This document shows positions 46,007 through 54,547 of a stretch of 64,000 bases of DNA, piece after piece (within the stretch, counting starts at the first letter, position 1; each line of letters starts with the position of its first letter). Origin of the DNA: CALLCD01 sp039196965 (GTDB lineage Bacteria > Pseudomonadota > Alphaproteobacteria > Caulobacterales > Hyphomonadaceae); assembly GCA_039196965.1 (NCBI GenBank), contig JBCCUK010000006.1, positions 1-64,000 of the forward strand. The letters run 5' to 3'. Position numbers and translations under genes: made by a program. The notes under the pieces were generated by a model. It was not told the DNA's origin. It saw nothing but the letters and a program-made list of their open reading frames with translations, and ran no database searches.

Positions 46007-46993
46007 CTAGCCGAGCCCTTCGAACAACGCTGTGGAAAGATATCGTTCCGCGAAGGACGGGATGACGACAACGATCATCTTGCCTTCCATGTCGGGACGT
46101 TTCGCCACCTTCAGACCGGCTGCGAGAATACCGCCAGAAGAAATGCCAACTGGAATACCTTCCAGCTTCGCGACACGGCGAGCCATCTCAAACGCTTCAT
46201 CGTTTGAGACCGGAATCGCCTCATCCATATGATCCGTGTCCATATTGCCGGGAACAAAGCCAGCACCGATCCCCTGGATCATATGTGGCCCAGGATCACC
46301 ACCGGCAAGCACAGGGCTTCCTTCAGGTTCCACCGCGAACATTTTCACATCCGGCTTCTTGGCTTTCAGCACGCGAGCGCAGCCTGTAAAAGTACCACCG
46401 GTCCCGACACCCGCAACAACGGCGTCCACGCGGCCTGCCGTATCGGTCCAGATCTCTTCACCTGTGGTCGCCTCATGGATGGCAGGATTGGCGGGGTTGT
46501 CAAACTGGCTCGGGCTTATGGCACCCTCAATCTCGGCAAGAAGTTCCTCAGCCTTTGCAATCGCTCCCGGCATCCCCTTCTCTTTCGGAGTCAGAACAAG
46601 CTCGGCTCCCATCAGCGCCAACATTTTCCGTCGCTCAATCGACATAGATTCAGGCATTGTGAGAATAATGCGGTATCCGCGAGCGGCGGCCACAAAAGCG
46701 AGGCCTATCCCTGTATTCCCGGATGTCGGCTCTACCAGCGTTGTGCCTGGGCCAATTTTTCCCTCGGCTTCCATGGCCGTGATCATGCCGATGGCGATCC
46801 GATCCTTCACACTCGCTAAAGGATTGAAGAATTCCAGTTTCAACAAAACGTCTACTTTGAGTTCTTCTTCGGCAAGCAACGTTGGGATGCGCACAAGCGG
46901 CGTGTTCCCAATCGTTTCCAAAATGGAGTCATAAATTCGACCACGGCCAGGCTGATCCAGCTTCAAACCATTGAATTCCATAACTTTTCCCAT
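46007..46993 (-). CDS. cysK: Cysteine synthase A (O-acetylserine sulfhydrylase)
   Basis: A 328-residue PLP enzyme that forms cysteine from O-acetylserine and sulfide. The PLP lysine is Lys63 in NPLASVKDRIA; the substrate loop PTSGNTGIGLAFVAA and the phosphate-binding GVGTGGTFTGC are present, and GISSGG closes the cofactor site. GGAGGA precedes the ATG. It has an N-terminal extension of about 15 residues compared with E. coli CysK. It converges with the E1-like gene, 13 bases between stops. Confidence 0.93.
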   Translation of the reverse strand: MGKVMEFNGLKLDQPGRGRIYDSILETIGNTPLVRIPTLLAEEELKVDVLLKLEFFNPLASVKDRIAIGMITAMEAEGKIGPGTTLVEPTSGNTGIGLAFVAAARGYRIILTMPESMSIERRKMLALMGAELVLTPKEKGMPGAIAKAEELLAEIEGAISPSQFDNPANPAIHEATTGEEIWTDTAGRVDAVVAGVGTGGTFTGCARVLKAKKPDVKMFAVEPEGSPVLAGGDPGPHMIQGIGAGFVPGNMDTDHMDEAIPVSNDEAFEMARRVAKLEGIPVGISSGGILAAGLKVAKRPDMEGKMIVVVIPSFAERYLSTALFEGLG

Positions 46994-47293
46994 GATTGTC
47001 CTCCGGCGAATATTAAAATTTCAGATGTGCGACCGATAGGACGCCATCTCGGATGAAACAGCAAGATAGAAATCCGAAAAGTTGAACGACTTCATGCCAA
47101 TCCGCCAAGAACTATCAGTTACCCTCAGGATCAGTTGTATCGGCGGAGATGACATGCTTGAAAAAACAAGTTCGTGCTACACTTCAAAATTGGCGCTTAG
47201 ACGCAGTCTGGTCTTCATAATCATCTGACTGATGGCCAGCTGGCAGCAAATCAGTTTTCCGATAATACTTGCAGAATTCTTGATGCTTGGGCG
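46994..47293. other. Intergenic region between cysK and the GST-like gene
   Basis: These 300 bases contain the cysK leader at the left and nothing gene-like. The perfect 10-base palindrome GCCAGCTGGC lies at 47235-47244. I see no terminator with a T-run. Confidence 0.4.
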
Positions 47294-47899
47294 TTAAAGG
47301 GATGGTGCAGATCTGGATACGATTTCTGATAGACTTATGTTCTTAGCAATTCTTTCCAAAATCGGCCATTCTCGATCAATCAGCTTGTATAGATGCGCGT
47401 GATCCCAAAAGCTTATAAAATGAAACTGCAAATAGGTTAGACTGGCATTCTCAAGCAACTCTGATTTCGATTCACACCATTGGATTGCGTTCAAGATCGA
47501 TTTCCGCGCTTTTTCGAAAAACGCCATATCGGTCATGTCGATACCTGCCCTTTCAGCAAGCACCAATTTGACTTCAGCCGCCATGGCTCCGTTCAGAACA
47601 GATCGCGCATTAAGGCGTTCCCAATCGTCGATGTCCACTTGAAACCGATCCTCTGGATCCAGTTTTCGCACCAGATAGGCTGAGATATGATCCGAGCCAT
47701 AGATAACAGTCTCATTATGCTCGAGAACAGGAACACTCATGAGTGGATTTCCGGCAAATTGCGACTGATCCTGATCGGCGACATTACCAATGTCGACTAA
47801 GGTGTATGGATGCTCCAGATGATCGAGCAACAGCCGAACCTTTCGCGTAAAGTGAGATCTCGGTGTGCCGATGAGGTTCAAGCTAAGTCTTCCAATCAC
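47294..47899 (-). CDS. Glutathione S-transferase-like protein
   Basis: A 201-residue protein with an N-terminal thioredoxin-like half (SHFTRKVRLLLDHLEHPYTLVDIG, then the cis-proline motif NPLMSVPVLEHN and the glutathione-contact YGSDHISAYL) and an all-helical C-terminal half that is diverged. The usual catalytic Tyr/Ser/Cys position falls near SHFT and is not certain. Codon use looks more A/T-rich than the flanking genes by eye. The role is unknown; it stands alone between two spacious intergenic regions. Confidence 0.75.
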   Translation of the reverse strand: MIGRLSLNLIGTPRSHFTRKVRLLLDHLEHPYTLVDIGNVADQDQSQFAGNPLMSVPVLEHNETVIYGSDHISAYLVRKLDPEDRFQVDIDDWERLNARSVLNGAMAAEVKLVLAERAGIDMTDMAFFEKARKSILNAIQWCESKSELLENASLTYLQFHFISFWDHAHLYKLIDREWPILERIAKNISLSEIVSRSAPSL

Positions 47900-48026
47900 G
47901 ATTGAGAAATCTGAAAGTGTCTTCTATCAGAACGTCTCTCTGAAAGGCCCTTCCCTAACAACCGAGCTCGGAGCATCGAAGGTATCTAGCGCCAAACCGT
48001 TTTCGGTTTGTGACAAAAGCAGTCCC

Positions 48027-48827
48027 CTACTCACCTTCAAATGTCGGGGCACGCTTTTCAATGATCGCATTCACACCTTCGATGTGGTCCTTGGTGTGGT
48101 GCATCAGGGCCTGTGTCGTCGCTGACATAGCCATGAGTGTTTCATAGTTCGCGGTCTGGCCGTGGCGGAGCAACATTTTTGCCATGCGCAGGGATTGGGG
48201 CGGCTGCTGCGCGATCTCTTCGGCAAGTTTTACGGCCTCATCCATCAGTTCATCGGCTGGAACAGCGCGGGAGACCAACCCCCAATCAACGGCTGTCTCC
48301 GCATCGATCAACTTGCCAGTGTAGAGAAGTTCTGCCGCCCTTGCATTGCCGATAATCCGAGGTAGGAGCCAGGCTCCGCCGTCGCCTGGAATGAGTCCCA
48401 GCTTCAGAAACGTCACGCCGAATTTCGCCTTGTCTGATGCGAGGCGCAGGTCGGCCATGCAGGCGACATCGCAGCCGAGGCCGATGGCAGCTCCGTTCAC
48501 CGCGGCAATCAAGGGCACTTCAAGATTATAGAGGCTCTTTACGATCCGATGCACATTACGGCGATAGCCCTCCTGGACACGGTAGGGACTGCCAGCAAAT
48601 GCCCCGGTACGATCGCGCATGGCTTTTACGTCGCCGCCGGCAGAGAAAGCCCGCCCCGCGCCGGTAAGGATCGCTGCGCGAATCTCGTCGTCATCGGCAA
48701 CCTCTGCACAAACAGCAGCCACCGCAGCGCCGTCTCCCGTGACGCCTAGCGCATTTAATGCGTCAGGCCGATTCAGCGTTAGAAACGCGATCGGTCCTTT
48801 TTTTTCGAGCAAGATCATATCGGACAT
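48027..48827 (-). CDS. Crotonase-family protein (enoyl-CoA hydratase/isomerase-like)
   Basis: A 266-residue crotonase-fold protein. The oxyanion-hole segments AFSAGGDVKAM and AAVNGAAIGLGCDVACMADLRLAS are present. At the first catalytic glutamate position (C-E-L in classic hydratases) there is Asp (GCDVA), and at the second the usual PEI is replaced by TFL (FGVTFLKLGLIPGDGG), so ordinary enoyl-CoA hydration is doubtful and an isomerase or other reaction is possible. ATG at 48827 has GGAG 9 bases upstream; the longer open frame above it is a shadow of the next gene. It is the last gene of a minus-strand acyl-CoA cluster. Confidence 0.85.
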   Translation of the reverse strand: MSDMILLEKKGPIAFLTLNRPDALNALGVTGDGAAVAAVCAEVADDDEIRAAILTGAGRAFSAGGDVKAMRDRTGAFAGSPYRVQEGYRRNVHRIVKSLYNLEVPLIAAVNGAAIGLGCDVACMADLRLASDKAKFGVTFLKLGLIPGDGGAWLLPRIIGNARAAELLYTGKLIDAETAVDWGLVSRAVPADELMDEAVKLAEEIAQQPPQSLRMAKMLLRHGQTANYETLMAMSATTQALMHHTKDHIEGVNAIIEKRAPTFEGE

Positions 48828-48876
48828 GGAATCAGTCTCCGCATCATTGGATGAGTTTTTTGCCGGTGTGGCAAAC

Positions 48877-49434
48877 CTAGTTGTCCGTGTCATCCTCTGC
48901 ACGGGTATAAATTCCAGTGAACCAGTCCTCCCACCCCCCGATCTCCGGATTAAACTGCCGGAAACTTTGCAGGACCGTGCCATCAGCACGCGGGGTCCAC
49001 TCGCCTGTGAAGGGCAGGATATCTCCGCTGCGATAGGTGATTTCACCTTCCAGACGCATGCCGCCAGAGGTCGTTCTGCCGCCGACATAATCGATATTGG
49101 CAGCGGAACTGACCCAGACCTGCCGCCATGCACCGGAGGCCGGGTCAACATAATTATAGCTCTGTCCAGTGCCACCGCCGGCAGAGGTCCAGCGCTCCAG
49201 CACGAGGCACCCCTGCTCTTCGCGGGTAATGGTGTTCCGTCCCTGGAAAACACCTTCAGTATCGGTGACCTCCCAGGTGCCGAGCCAGAAATCGAATTCA
49301 CCGTATACGGAGCCCGTGCAGGAAGCAGCTGCCGTGTTGGCTGGATCGTCTTGCGCATAAGCTGCATCTACGGAGGCACCGAACAGAACAACACCGCAGA
49401 TCGAGACGATGGCAGAGCAGAGGCGGTAGATCAT
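48877..49434 (-). CDS. Exported DUF1579-like protein
   Basis: A 185-residue protein with a signal peptide (MIYRLCSAIVSICGVVLFGASVDAAYA region, cleaved probably after AYA) and a mature domain starting with two-part motif GEFDFWLGTWEVTD, typical of DUF1579/lipocalin-like proteins of unknown function. Later strands include LERWTSAGGGTGQSYNYVD and WRQVWVSSAANIDYVGG. It sits between a crotonase gene and an acyl-CoA dehydrogenase gene on the same strand, with short gaps (49 and 31 bases), so it is probably co-transcribed with them. Confidence 0.75.
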   Translation of the reverse strand: MIYRLCSAIVSICGVVLFGASVDAAYAQDDPANTAAASCTGSVYGEFDFWLGTWEVTDTEGVFQGRNTITREEQGCLVLERWTSAGGGTGQSYNYVDPASGAWRQVWVSSAANIDYVGGRTTSGGMRLEGEITYRSGDILPFTGEWTPRADGTVLQSFRQFNPEIGGWEDWFTGIYTRAEDDTDN

Positions 49435-49465
49435 GAGGTGCCGCCCCCTCTTGCGCGTATACTGA

Positions 49466-50623
49466 TTATTCTGCCGCTACAGGCAGATCCACGGCCGATA
49501 GAGCTGTGTACCGCTTCATATGATGATCCACATTGCCAAACTCGGCATCGATCATAGTCAGCCGTTTGAAATAATGGCCCACGGCAAGTTCATCGGTCAC
49601 GCCCATGCCACCATGGATCTGCACGGCATCCTGACCGACGACGCGCCCGGCCTGGCCGATTTTTACCTTGGCCGCCGATACGGCTTTCTTCCGCTCCACC
49701 TCGTCTTCTGCGAGTTTGAGCGTCGCCATATAGGTCATGGAGATTGACTGCTGATGCTCCATGAACATGTCGACCATGCGGTGCTGGAGGACCTGGAACT
49801 TGCCAATCGGCGTTCCGAACTGTTTCCGTGTGCGGGAGTATTCAACCGTCATCGTGTGGGCAACGCCCATGGCTCCGCAGGCTTCAGCACAAAGGGCTGC
49901 TGTCGCCTCATCAACGACCTGCTCGATAAGCGGCAGCCCGCCGTCCACGTCTCCGATAACAGCGTCGGCACCAACACTGACATTCTCAAAATAGACTTCA
50001 GATGCGCGGCGGCCGTCGACGGTCGGATAATCGCGCGTCGTTACGCCGTCAGCACTTTTTTCGACGACGAATACTGAAACGCCGCCTGCATCTCTCGGCC
50101 CGCCCGATGTTCTGGCCGTAACGACCAGATGGGTGGCCCAAGGCGCGCCAATCACGACGGCCTTATGACCATTCAGGACATAACCGCCACCATCGGCTTT
50201 TGCCGTGGTTTCAAGGTCTGCAAGATTGTAGCGTCCGCGTGGCTCGGCATAGGCAAAGGCAAAGATCTTAGATCCGTCCATAATGCCGGAAAGATAGGCT
50301 TCTTTCTGGGCCCCGGTGCCTGCTGCCTTCAAGAATCCGCCACCGCAGACCACGCTTGGAAGGTAGGGCTCTATGACAAGGCCCTTGCCGAACTCTTCCA
50401 TGACCACCATGGCATCGATGGGGCCGCCGCCAAGGCCGCCATCCTCTTCACTGAACGGTGCCATCAACAGGCCGAGTTCGGCGAACTGAGACCAGATTTC
50501 CGGTCGCCAGCCGCTTTCGGAGCTAACCGCCTCGCGGCGTGTGTCGAAGTCATATTGCTCGCGAACCAGACGACTGATCTGGTCGCGGATCATGGTTTGC
50601 TCGTCGGTAAAATTGAAGTCCAT
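49466..50623 (-). CDS. Acyl-CoA dehydrogenase family protein (first of a pair)
   Basis: A 385-residue flavoprotein fold. MDFNFTDEQTMIRDQISRLV at the N terminus, the FAD-contact region RKQFGTPIGKFQVLQHRMVDM and the C-terminal QIHGGMGVTDELAVGHYFKR are typical. There is no EGTSEIQ-type catalytic glutamate near the C terminus. Small pairs of this kind form heteromeric enzymes in steroid and aromatic side-chain catabolism (FadE28/FadE29-like), where only one subunit is catalytic; with the larger paralogue at 51398 it may form such a pair. That pairing is inferred. Confidence 0.87.
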   Translation of the reverse strand: MDFNFTDEQTMIRDQISRLVREQYDFDTRREAVSSESGWRPEIWSQFAELGLLMAPFSEEDGGLGGGPIDAMVVMEEFGKGLVIEPYLPSVVCGGGFLKAAGTGAQKEAYLSGIMDGSKIFAFAYAEPRGRYNLADLETTAKADGGGYVLNGHKAVVIGAPWATHLVVTARTSGGPRDAGGVSVFVVEKSADGVTTRDYPTVDGRRASEVYFENVSVGADAVIGDVDGGLPLIEQVVDEATAALCAEACGAMGVAHTMTVEYSRTRKQFGTPIGKFQVLQHRMVDMFMEHQQSISMTYMATLKLAEDEVERKKAVSAAKVKIGQAGRVVGQDAVQIHGGMGVTDELAVGHYFKRLTMIDAEFGNVDHHMKRYTALSAVDLPVAAE

Positions 50624-50734
50624 CTTTGGCTATTCCTCTACCTGTTGTGGGCCCTGCGCCCTTTGGCTAGTTTGTCTCTGTCTTATCCATCCAGCGCTGA
50701 AGCGCAATGATAATCGGAATTGTCGTTGCGTCAG

Positions 50735-51361
50735 CTACCTGACTAGCGCACCATCCAGAAGACTGGCGCAATTGCCCAGAACGGATCGATCCACTTCGCT
50801 TGCCTGCCGAACCATTCGCGGATTGAAAATTTCAATGGCATGCTCGTCGGTTCCGTCCTGAAGCGTGACAGACACCGGTGTGCGCAACGCCAAAGATACA
50901 GTCATATCTGTACGCACCTCGCCGACATAAGCTGTAACAAGCTGGGCAGGATGTTCGCCATTCACCTGCGAAACCGTATGCCGCTCCCGGTCGCCTACGA
51001 CATAAGTCGACTCATCGACGTCGTTCAAATCAATAGACTGACCGGAGACAAGTGGCCAAAAGGCACGAAGCCGGGCGCGCTCCTCACCTGTTGGCATAGC
51101 CGAAGAGCAACTTGCTATATGCAGCCCAGAAAACTCTGCAAAATAACTGGATGGATCGTCCACATCCCAGCCAAGATCATAAAGATGTATAGCGAAGTCC
51201 GATCCACTGGCCACAATTTCGCTGACACGGGTCGTGCGGCCTTCAGCTGTCTCCGTCACCCAAGTGACCTGCGTACCAACTGGAGGCGGGACGTAAGGTT
51301 CTTGCCCGGAAGCAGCAGCTCCTGACAAAATCCCCAAACAACCCAAATACGCCAGCCGCAT
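50735..51361 (-). CDS. Exported protein of unknown function
   Basis: A 208-residue protein beginning MRLAYLGCLGILSGAAASGQ, a likely signal peptide cleaved after ASG or so. I do not recognise a family. The mature region looks beta-rich (GTQVTWVTETAEGRTTRVSEI, DFAIHLYDLGWDV, VVGDRERHTVSQVNG) and has a cysteine at about 85 and one near the C terminus that could pair. ATG at 51361 is preferred to a TTG two codons earlier. It lies between the two acyl-CoA dehydrogenase genes on the same strand, 36 bases after the upstream one. Confidence 0.65.
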   Translation of the reverse strand: MRLAYLGCLGILSGAAASGQEPYVPPPVGTQVTWVTETAEGRTTRVSEIVASGSDFAIHLYDLGWDVDDPSSYFAEFSGLHIASCSSAMPTGEERARLRAFWPLVSGQSIDLNDVDESTYVVGDRERHTVSQVNGEHPAQLVTAYVGEVRTDMTVSLALRTPVSVTLQDGTDEHAIEIFNPRMVRQASEVDRSVLGNCASLLDGALVR

Positions 51362-51397
51362 TGGCAATCCATCCAGCCCTGAACTGTTTTATACGTC

Positions 51398-52594
51398 CTA
51401 CAGACCGAGGATCATCTTGGCGATGATATTCCTCTGAATCTCATTCGATCCACCATAGATCGATGTCTTGCGCATATTAAAGTAAGTAGGCGCAGATAGG
51501 CCAGCATAATCCGGTCCGACTTCAAAGGCATTGTTGCCCTCATCCACAAGGCCGCGGTGATAGGGGTGACCATAATTTCCCGCAGCTTCGAGAACCAGCT
51601 CGGTAATCCTCTGCTGAATCTCTGTTCCTTTAATTTTCAGGATGGAGCTTTCGGGCCCTGGGCCCTTGCCTTGTGCTTCACCGGCAAGCGTCCGCAACTC
51701 CGTGAATTCGAGAGCCGTCAGATCGATCTCAAGCTGAGAGATTTTAGTGGCGAAATCCTTGTCGGAAATCAGCGGTTCGCCGTCGAGGAGTTCCGTCGAC
51801 GCGATGCTGCGCAATTTCTCGATGCCACGCTTCGAACGCGCTACGCCAGCAATACCGGATCGCTCATGGGCAAGGAGGAATTTGGCATATGTCCAACCCT
51901 GGTTCTCAACGCCGATCAGATTTTCAACCGGCACGCGCACGTCGGTCAGCCAGGTTTCATTCACCTCGTGATTGCCATCGATAGTGATGATCGGGCGCAC
52001 TTCGATACCCGGTGTTTTCATATCGACGAGGATAAAGCTGATGCCTTCCTGAGGCTTCGCTGCGTCGGGGTCCGTGCGGCAAAGGAAGAACCCCCAGTCC
52101 GCATGCTGAGCAAGCGTCGTCCAGGTCTTCTGGCCATTGAGCACATAGTGATCGCCGTCGCGAACAGCCGTTGTTTTCAGGCTCGCAAGGTCCGAACCAG
52201 CACCAGGCTCCGAATACCCCTGACACCACCAGTCTTCACCCGAGAGGATGCGGGGCAGAAAACGCTGCTTCTGTTCATCCGATCCGAAAGTATAAATCAC
52301 CGGCCCAACCATGGAGACGGCGAACGGCAAAGGCATCAACGCATCAACCCGCGCATTCTCCTCTGACCAAATATAGCGCTGCGTTGGGGTCCAGCCGGTA
52401 CCGCCATACTCCTTCGGCCAGGCTGGAGCCACCCACCCTCGCGTATGGAGAATTTTGTGCCAAGCGAGAAACTCTTCCTTGGCCAGATCTTCGCGACCAC
52501 CAAGACCTTTGAGATCGCTTGGATAATTCTCTTCGATAAATGTTCGAACTTCATCGCGAAATTCGATTTCTTCCGGGGTAAATTCCAAATTCAT
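51398..52594 (-). CDS. Acyl-CoA dehydrogenase (second of a pair)
   Basis: A 398-residue acyl-CoA dehydrogenase. CQGYSEPGAGSDLASLKTTA and the FAD-binding VLNGQKTWTT are classic. Near the C terminus the catalytic-site motif reads IYGGSNEIQRNI, with Gly where short- and medium-chain enzymes have the catalytic Glu (EGTSEIQ); Glu244 in LAHERSG is at the alternative position used by isovaleryl-CoA-type enzymes. It is the first gene of the minus-strand acyl-CoA cluster. Substrate unknown; a branched or ring-derived acyl-CoA would suit the alternative glutamate. Confidence 0.9.
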   Translation of the reverse strand: MNLEFTPEEIEFRDEVRTFIEENYPSDLKGLGGREDLAKEEFLAWHKILHTRGWVAPAWPKEYGGTGWTPTQRYIWSEENARVDALMPLPFAVSMVGPVIYTFGSDEQKQRFLPRILSGEDWWCQGYSEPGAGSDLASLKTTAVRDGDHYVLNGQKTWTTLAQHADWGFFLCRTDPDAAKPQEGISFILVDMKTPGIEVRPIITIDGNHEVNETWLTDVRVPVENLIGVENQGWTYAKFLLAHERSGIAGVARSKRGIEKLRSIASTELLDGEPLISDKDFATKISQLEIDLTALEFTELRTLAGEAQGKGPGPESSILKIKGTEIQQRITELVLEAAGNYGHPYHRGLVDEGNNAFEVGPDYAGLSAPTYFNMRKTSIYGGSNEIQRNIIAKMILGL

Positions 52595-52696
52595 AGCAAG
52601 CGCTCCCTAGTCCATTGGATTATGTAGCGCTTTTGCCCATTGCCGCATAGGTATGACCGTGCGGCAAGTTGCAGCTGCCGTAGCGTCGACTGAAGA

Positions 52697-53692
52697 TTAT
52701 GCTGGTTTGGCAATGAAGGGCGAACAGGCCGTTTTCAGCAATCCAATAGCAGCAGTTGAGCCGAGCCCGCCGCCGGTCTGGAACTCCAGATCCAGCAAGG
52801 GACGCAGGTCAATTCTTTCCAGGGCCGCTTCATGGGCCGGTCTGCGCGTCGAATGGGCAGCCATGACATGGGACAAGCCCTGGGGATTGATGGCATGGAC
52901 AATCCCGGCCGCGATGGTTGTGGCGAAGCCATCTAGCACAACAGGTACGCTCTGAAGTCGCGCCGCCAAAATTGCCCCAACGCAGGCGGCAAGTTCCCGT
53001 CCGCCAAGGCAGGCGAGTGCATCAAGCGGATCGGACAAATGACCCCGATGGCGGGCGACGGCAGCTTCAACGATCTCCACGCGGGTTCTGGTCATATCCA
53101 GAGGTGTGCCAGGTCCCGGCCGAACCCAATACTCCGCGGTACCTCCATACAGTGCGTAGGCAACCGCCGCCGCCGCGGTGCCAATACCGGCTCCGAACAC
53201 ACCAAGCGCCAGAACATCCGGCTTATTTGCAAGTGCTTCGAAGCCGTATGCGATGGTCGCTGCGCAATCCCGCTCCGACATTGCCGGCTCCTCGGCGATG
53301 TTTCCGGTAGGCACATCCAGCGCTAGCTCCATAACCTGCACGTTCGTCTGATTTTGCGCAGCAATCGCCGAGAGCGGTGCTGTACCGGATGTAAGGGCTT
53401 CGACTTTGGCCTGTGTATCACCGTCGTTTGAGAGCGATACGCCCTCTTTCGAAAGTCCGTGCGAACCCGCAAAAATAGCTAGAGTAGCCATCTCGACCCG
53501 CGGCGGAAACCGTTTTTGCCACCTTGCCAGCCACTCGGCCGCATCGCCCAAACGCCCGAAATCCGTTGGCCGTCCCATCTCTGATAGCCGCTCTCTTACC
53601 TGCTTTGCAGCGGCATCATCCGGTTCAACCGGCTGCCGAGCGAGCGCGCGGGCATCCTCAAAGGGTGAAACTTTCCCAGCAGATTCTGTCAA
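52697..53692 (-). CDS. cobT: CobT-like nicotinate-nucleotide:base phosphoribosyltransferase, active-site variant
   Basis: A 331-residue member of the CobT family, which activates the lower ligand of cobalamin. GSHGLSKEGVS, the GAGIG loop (168-171), PVVLDGFATTIAA and the final LDLEFQTGGGLGSTAAIGLL (from 300) align with CobT. Classic enzymes have LGEGTGA at the last position, whose Glu is the catalytic base (Glu317 in Salmonella); here Gly308 stands in its place, and GIGNTT is replaced by GIGTAA. It may use another mechanism, another base, or be inactive. The next genes (DUF1289 and retropepsin, divergent) are a common alphaproteobacterial neighbourhood. Confidence 0.75.
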   Translation of the reverse strand: MTESAGKVSPFEDARALARQPVEPDDAAAKQVRERLSEMGRPTDFGRLGDAAEWLARWQKRFPPRVEMATLAIFAGSHGLSKEGVSLSNDGDTQAKVEALTSGTAPLSAIAAQNQTNVQVMELALDVPTGNIAEEPAMSERDCAATIAYGFEALANKPDVLALGVFGAGIGTAAAAVAYALYGGTAEYWVRPGPGTPLDMTRTRVEIVEAAVARHRGHLSDPLDALACLGGRELAACVGAILAARLQSVPVVLDGFATTIAAGIVHAINPQGLSHVMAAHSTRRPAHEAALERIDLRPLLDLEFQTGGGLGSTAAIGLLKTACSPFIAKPA

Positions 53693-53808
53693 AACCTCGC
53701 CTCGAAATTTAGGAAATCGAAAAAGACATATACTAAGCTTGCCTTCTACGTAATGGCGTCTGAATAAGACAATGATTGGTTAAATGATACCAGAAGAGCA
53801 CAGGTTTT

Positions 53809-54015
53809 ATGCCCCCAAAGGCTATTATCAGTCCTTGTATCAAGGTTTGTGCCGTAGACGCCGCGACGGGTTGGTGTCTCGGATGTGGTCGAACCATGTC
53901 TGAGATTGGTGGATGGGTGCATCTTGGTGAAGACGGGCGAGCAAAGGTCATGGATGATCTGCCGGACCGTATGGACCAGTTGAAGGCACTCGGCAAACTT
54001 GGACCGGTGGACTAA
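53809..54015 (+). CDS. DUF1289 small cysteine-rich protein
   Basis: A 68-residue cytosolic protein with the DUF1289 signature SPCIKVCAVDAATGWCLGCGRTMSEIGGW, whose four cysteines (residues 10, 14, 23 and 26) probably bind a metal or Fe-S cluster. Function unknown. The next gene begins five bases after its stop, suggesting an operon. Confidence 0.88.
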   Translation: MPPKAIISPCIKVCAVDAATGWCLGCGRTMSEIGGWVHLGEDGRAKVMDDLPDRMDQLKALGKLGPVD

Positions 54016-54019
54016 AAAC

Positions 54020-54547
54020 ATGCCGAAATTTATGCCGCTTCTTATCGTAGCCGTTGTCATATCAGGCGCGGTCGGTGCCATGCTGGGGGCGTCGGACGGG
54101 ACACAGGCCGAACCAGCCAGGCAGATCAATGTCGTGTCGACAGAAAAGCCCGTTGCGACAAAACCCAAACTGGCTCCAAATGCTGCCTATGTCTCCCGCA
54201 AGGAAGACGGCCATTACTGGACCAATGCCAGCGTCGACGGAACAAGCGTACAGTTCCTTGTAGACACAGGTGCGAGCATTGTCGCCCTGACATGGCGGGA
54301 TGCCCAGCGGCTTCGGCTAAAGCCAAAAGAGCTCGATTTTCGCTGGCCAATCCATACCGCCAATGGAAAAACCTTCGGCGCATCGGTAAAACTGGACTCG
54401 ATCCGTATCGGCAATGTGAAGATCAAAGACGTTGAAGCCATGGTTATGCAGGATGGCCTGCTGGAATCGTCCTTACTCGGAATGAGCTTCCTTGGAGAGC
54501 TTTATTCCTATGAGTTCAAGGGCGACACGCTCATCATCCGGAAATAG
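54020..54547 (+). CDS. Membrane-anchored retropepsin-like aspartic protease (TIGR02281 type)
   Basis: A 175-residue protein with an N-terminal membrane anchor (PLLIVAVVISGAVGAMLG) and a single aspartic-protease lobe. The catalytic motif is FLVDTGASIVAL, followed by the flap strand region and LESSLLGMSFLGEL, the second hydrophobic-hydrophobic-Gly motif. Such single-lobe enzymes act as dimers in the periplasm. ATG at 54020 is chosen over an in-frame TTG at 53999 that lies within the DUF1289 gene. The 3' end overlaps the convergent TSUP gene by 14 bases. Confidence 0.87.
   Translation: MPKFMPLLIVAVVISGAVGAMLGASDGTQAEPARQINVVSTEKPVATKPKLAPNAAYVSRKEDGHYWTNASVDGTSVQFLVDTGASIVALTWRDAQRLRLKPKELDFRWPIHTANGKTFGASVKLDSIRIGNVKIKDVEAMVMQDGLLESSLLGMSFLGELYSYEFKGDTLIIRK

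Noticed and set aside
48828..49367. A 180-codon upstream extension of the crotonase frame
   Set aside because: It overlaps the signal-peptide-bearing DUF1579-like gene in another frame; the crotonase domain begins at ATG 48827 with its own GGAG.
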